From: Geomonas oryzae
Lineage (GTDB): Bacteria; Desulfobacterota; Desulfuromonadia; Geobacterales; Geobacteraceae
Assembly: GCF_004117875.1 (NCBI RefSeq)
Contig: NZ_RAHW01000009.1
Span: 1-64,000, forward strand
DNA length: 64,000 bases
Direction: 5' to 3'
In this document: positions 63,046 to 64,000 of the stretch, one piece after another
How positions within the stretch are numbered: position 1 is the first letter of the stretch
How the letters are laid out: every line of letters begins with the position of its first letter
Notes under the pieces: model-generated
The model's database searches: none
What the model was told of the DNA's origin: nothing
What the model saw: the letters and a program-made list of their open reading frames with translations, nothing else
Translations under genes and position numbers: made by a program

Positions 63046-63073
63046 GACAGACGTAGGCTGAACGTGTCAGGCA

Positions 63074-64000
63074 TTAAGGCATTTTGAGTCCCTTCTCGGG
63101 ACGCGAGAAGCTATGGCACCAGGAGCAGTCGTTGCCGCGGGTGTCGACGTGGCGACCGTGGAAGGAAACGTAGTCGCCGGAGTAGGACTTGACGGTGTGG
63201 CACTGACCGCAGACCACGGACTGGGCGGCCTTGAGGCCGTAACCCATGTTGGTGATGAGCTTAAGCTGGGTGGCCGAAGCGTTCGGGTGGCACGCGGCGC
63301 AGGCAAGGACGTTGCCGGTTGCCGGCGGCACCTGGTGGTTCAGCACCTGCAGCTCGTCGGTGGTGACGGTGCTGTAAGCGGTGGTGCTCGGAAGCCCCAT
63401 GTACACCATGCCGTCTTTAACGGCCTGGTCGTAGTTGCCGGTGGCGAAGAAGGTCGCGGTGGAGATGGTGACCACCTTGCCGTTGGCAAGCGCCTGGTTG
63501 GCGGTCTTGTACTTGAACGGGTAGAGCTTGGTCCCTACCGGATCGGTGATTGCGCCGACCGGACGGGAGATCTGGTAGGCGTTGGTAGCGGGGTCGAGCA
63601 CGGCCGCGTTGAATGCGTTGTTGCCCCAGGAGGTGCCGTTCCAGAAGGCGTACTTGGGGATCAGGTCGTTAGCCTTGGTCGGCATCGGCTCGTAACGGTT
63701 CAGGGTGGCGTTCCACTCGGCCACCTGCCAGTTGCGGTTCGTCTCGGTCGCCTCGGTGTTGGCGGTGTCGTTCGCGTTCTTCGCGTACTTGTTGATGTGG
63801 CAGGTCTGGCAGGCGATGCGGGAGATGTGGTCGTTCACCGCGGCGGTTACGTGGCCGGTTGCGGTGGTCTTGGTCGGGTGGCAGGCGCTCGTGGAGCAGG
63901 TCACCTCGAGGGTGCTGTCCTCGGGCCTGAGGTCGGAGCCGCGACCGGCGACACGGTGACCGGTGAAGGTGTGGCACCCCTGGCACTGGATGTTGCCGCC
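63074..64000 (-). CDS. multihaem c-type cytochrome, C-terminal part (partial)
   Basis: 309 codons of the 3' part; the start lies beyond the window. Six haem sites are visible in order: CQGCH, CSTSACH (a CX4CH site), CQTCH, CAACH, CGQCH and CSWCH. Extra histidines for the second axial ligand occur throughout (for example HVDTRG and FHGRH). The spacing of the middle pair, about 100 residues without a haem, suggests a non-haem insert. This is a periplasmic or outer-surface cytochrome of the type abundant in Geobacter-like metal reducers. Which named family it belongs to cannot be decided. Confidence 0.9.
   Translation of the reverse strand, partial: GGNIQCQGCHTFTGHRVAGRGSDLRPEDSTLEVTCSTSACHPTKTTATGHVTAAVNDHISRIACQTCHINKYAKNANDTANTEATETNRNWQVAEWNATLNRYEPMPTKANDLIPKYAFWNGTSWGNNAFNAAVLDPATNAYQISRPVGAITDPVGTKLYPFKYKTANQALANGKVVTISTATFFATGNYDQAVKDGMVYMGLPSTTAYSTVTTDELQVLNHQVPPATGNVLACAACHPNASATQLKLITNMGYGLKAAQSVVCGQCHTVKSYSGDYVSFHGRHVDTRGNDCSWCHSFSRPEKGLKMP

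Overview
The window looks like chromosomal DNA of a Geobacteraceae-type bacterium (Geobacter, Citrifermentans or Geomonas relative; Desulfuromonadota). The inference rests on a GC-rich genome with a multihaem c-type cytochrome followed by a HybB/NrfD-like membrane subunit, a CXXCH-containing GGDEF/EAL sensor, a cyanide-insensitive-type bd oxidase, a MucR regulator, and the gene order thrS-infC-rpmI-rplT-pheS-pheT-ihfA-merR-tRNA-Pro. Nothing here fixes the species. Almost all genes lie on the minus strand.

Layout, left to right. 1-4 kb: the end of an ISL3-type transposase, a small zinc-ribbon-like protein, a six-domain bacterial-Ig lipoprotein followed by a small outer-membrane barrel, and a small membrane protein. 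4-7.6 kb: tRNA-Leu, a haem-binding PAS-GGDEF-EAL protein, tRNA-Ala. 7.7-14.2 kb: a tight operon of an AI-2E-type membrane protein, an exported protein, an ABC ATPase, an FtsX-type permease and an AttH/CrtC-like exported protein. 14-20.5 kb: lipoproteins, an MFS transporter and an AMP-ligase/ACP/acyltransferase fusion, followed by repeat-rich intergenic DNA. 20.5-22.9 kb: cydAB.

23-36 kb is the accessory part: an unknown protein, a 20-bp tandem array, a homocysteine methyltransferase homologue, an isochorismatase-fold hydrolase, a bacterial serpin with exported or membrane neighbours, an IS1595-family element, a RelE-type toxin-antitoxin pair, and an AT-rich overlapping pair (cytosolic protein plus four-helix membrane protein) of unknown function. 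The pair is my best candidate for an undescribed system, possibly defensive. 36-46 kb: a membrane-anchored SPFH protein carrying five repeats with an exact 74-residue period (vault-like layout), a hicBA pair with frameshifted hicA, tRNA-Met, an FKBP isomerase, MucR, glucokinase, and a pqiA-pqiA-pqiB-pqiC lipid-transport operon. 46-53.8 kb: the translation operon (infC begins at a rare AUA codon) and tRNA-Val with an unusual C33. 54-64 kb: a GT9 glycosyltransferase, a 12-bp tandem array flanked by inverted GC-rich palindromes, a sigma-54 two-component system, an Fe-alcohol dehydrogenase, a degenerate SNase-like protein, a HybB-like subunit, an exported protein and the C-terminal part of a multihaem cytochrome.

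Several families of palindromic G/C-rich repeats are scattered between genes. All assignments come from reading translations and motifs by eye; no database search was run.
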